Source: Apus apus (Eukaryota > Chordata > Aves > Apodiformes > Apodidae). From it: 64,000 nt of DNA. The stretch covers positions 130,381,132 to 130,445,131 of the forward strand of contig NC_067282.1 of assembly GCF_020740795.1 (NCBI RefSeq). Direction: 5' to 3'. A program made the translations under genes and the position numbers. The notes under the pieces are model-generated. The model was not told where the DNA came from. It searched no databases and worked only from the letters and a program-made list of their open reading frames with translations. This document shows, piece after piece, positions 61,869-64,000 of the stretch. Within the stretch, counting starts at the first letter, position 1. Every line of letters starts with the position of its first letter.

Positions 61869-64000
61869 AAAAACTGATGTTGTTGTGAGTCTTCTGGGAA
61901 TGCAGCCTCTCATGGTACCCAGATAAACTGACTTTTAAAGATCCATTCTCCTCAGGGTCCTGCCTTCTGTGCAGACCTAGCTTCCCACACAGTGACTCTT
62001 GCTTTTATTCCACAAGCCTCCTCGCCAGTTTTAAAATCACAAGGAATGGGTATTCTGCTCTATCTCAAGACATTTCCTTGGTGTGTCACCAACTTTGCAA
62101 AGAAAAGTACACGTAGGTGAGATGAATCCCACTGTCAGACTTCAGTTGGCTCAATATTACTGACTTGTATAAGCTCATCTTCCAGCATAATGTCAAAAAA
62201 TCAGTGAAGAGAAGCTTCCATTTGATTCAATCCATCCAAAGAGAGGTGGGATGAACAGCCCTCTGGAAATGCTTCTTACAATGTATTAGTGAGGATGCCT
62301 AAATAACTAGTAGATGCTTGACTTTTAGATGGCTAAATTGACTGAGGTTAATCCTGCTCTTTATTGCCAGTCAAGATTTGTATAAATTGATCTTCCAGGT
62401 GTTAGATCTTTTTCTGGTTTTGTTTACTAAGTCCTCTATTATCTGAAAGCTCCTTGCCATGAAGAATTTGCAGATTGGGATCAAATTGCCTTTTTATGTT
62501 CCTTTAGCCTTCAGCTTCTTAAACATCTCACAGTTTGTCAGACTTTCCAGAAGTCAGATAAGATCTGCAGGTCTTTCTGAATGCTTTCCCACCTGCCATT
62601 ACAATTTTTTCTGCTGCAGGCCCTAATGAAGGTGACACTTGCCTCTAGCAGTCTCACCACTGTTAGTGAGACAACAGCTCCCTGCTTTTTAATTGGCATC
62701 TCCTCTTTATATATTCAAGAATTTTGTTTGCTTGCTTATAGGAAACTGATGGTGGGTAGTTACCTATTGCATTACTGGAGATTTCAAATGGTTCCAGGAT
62801 ACTCTACATGAGAGATGCCTACAACAGAACAGTGGAGAATTGTGCCATTACCAGAACCTTATGTCCATGTTTCTACTACATAACATAAAAAGGTGCAATC
62901 TTAGTATTGTGAGGCAGGAACTTTGTTGCATAGGTAGGTGTGCTAAATTTCAGATACCAAAAATCCTTCTTCAAGACCTAGATTACAGCTTCTTGCATAC
63001 TTGATTTTTGTAATGCATGTGCAAATTTTGACAGAACTACTACTGGAGAGACATATGTAGAAACTTGATGCAGTGCAAAAAGTCTGTGAATCCTTTAATG
63101 ACCCCTTACTTCTTCTCTTAGACAGCCTACTAGAGACTTGATAAAGCACTAGATTACATGCTGCACTGTGCAAGCAAATCCACTCATGACCTTCCATGTG
63201 GTCTCCTCATACTATGTCGGGCAAAGTGCAAAACCCAACTAAAAGAATCCATGTTCATGTATGTTTGTGTGCAGAGAATGTTGAACCTGTGACTGTTGGA
63301 GCCCAAACCTACAGACTTTTACATGCCTCTACAATCCCAGGATTACTGCCTCCTAGATATGAGGCAACTACAATCCTCTGGAAGATTCAATATGAGCCTG
63401 GGGGCTGGAGACAATTTCTTGCTTTTACAGTATTACCAAATTTTACACAAATAACAATAATGGAAGTATTGTCAAATATTTCAGTGTGGCCCTCAGAAAA
63501 ATGACAAGCTTTTCTGTCTCATCTGTCAAATGGAAGTAACAAAGCTTGACTGGCTCACACAAGCACTGTGTGGACAAATACACCAGAGTCCATTAACTAA
63601 TGATTTACTTCCATGGTGTAGAGGAGCTCCACTAGCTTCAGCTATAGCCAGTGGTCATGAGACAAGCCTTCAAGAAGATGCCAGACAGTTCCCTAAGCAA
63701 TTTGTACTATCATTGGTTTTTAAACATTCTAGACTATGTTTGCAGTAATCTAAATAAAGGGGAAAAAAAACCAACATATGAGGCAGGTGAAATTTATTAG
63801 TGTAACAAACACTGGAAGATTAGGACTTAAAATGGGAAGCTTATTCTTGTCACTATCCTAATGCTTATCAAGCTCTTTTCTGTTATCTCACTTGTCTCTC
63901 ACTCCTCCAAAACATGCCCCTTACAGCCAGAATCACCTTGTGAACTTTCTCAAGAATGGTTGTTGGGACTGCTTTGGTTATTTTTACTTTTGCTTTATGT
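61869..64000. other. Non-coding stretch to the window end
   Basis: No gene is recognised. Two adjacent plus-strand open frames (63196-63504 and 63530-63748) have no known motif. They are followed by AATAAA (63753-63758), four G and eight A, which gives a weak retrocopy-like look. A short segment at 63512-63540 resembles part of a MIR-type SINE; this is not established. Confidence 0.65.
63753..63770 (+). repeat. AATAAA followed by G4-A8
   Basis: A poly(A)-signal-like hexamer immediately followed by four G and eight A. On the minus strand the run is T8C4, again T before C. The distance from hexamer to A-run is shorter than the usual cleavage spacing. Confidence 0.6.

Noticed and set aside
1..64000. 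CRISPR arrays, operons, phage or other prokaryotic systems, tRNA or rRNA genes
   Set aside because: No regularly spaced repeats, no dense coding, no B-box-like tRNA sequence and no rRNA-like segment were seen. The repeat content is that of a bird nuclear genome.

Overview
The window looks like ordinary non-coding nuclear DNA from a bird. The main evidence is ten clear, 5'-truncated CR1 LINE copies plus one very short CR1 tail, about 5.1 kb in total (roughly 8% of the window). Most of the dated 3' ends carry the bird-type CR1 ending: a conserved 'ggttggactggatgat' block, then 'ggtcccttccaac', then the ATTCTATG-type octamer tail. Several subfamily types appear to be present (Y-like, B/H-like, F/E-like and J-like, judged from memory of the consensus sequences). 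I cannot tell the species or order from this sequence.

I found no gene I can name. I saw no tRNA or rRNA gene, no CpG island, no CRISPR array and no convincing exon. The only recognisable protein-coding similarity is decayed CR1 ORF2 (the C-terminal part of the reverse transcriptase protein). The rest is AT-leaning single-copy-looking sequence with homopolymer runs, G/T-rich tracts and a few short duplications. It could be intergenic or lie inside a large intron; the window alone cannot decide.

Layout: 1-1.4 kb may be an old LTR-like repeat containing a 44-bp tandem duplication. The region 1.4-27.9 kb is mostly unique, with CR1 copies at 7.6 kb and 21.4 kb and two unusually long anonymous open frames at 13.4 kb and 24.4 kb. 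The region 27.9-37.3 kb is a CR1 cluster (five clear copies plus one short tail). The region 37.3-49.7 kb is unique and holds a strong 14-bp perfect hairpin at 40.3 kb and a speculative minus-strand transcript end at 44.9 kb. The region 49.7-53.1 kb has two minus-strand CR1 copies. The region 53.1-64 kb is unique except for a 0.76-kb Y-like CR1 at 61.1 kb.

No previously undescribed biological system is visible. The most unusual observation is a directional pattern of homopolymer junctions: T-runs run straight into C-runs, and I saw no strict case of the reverse order. The 40.3-kb hairpin is next. CR1 subfamily names are recalled by eye and should be confirmed with a repeat library.
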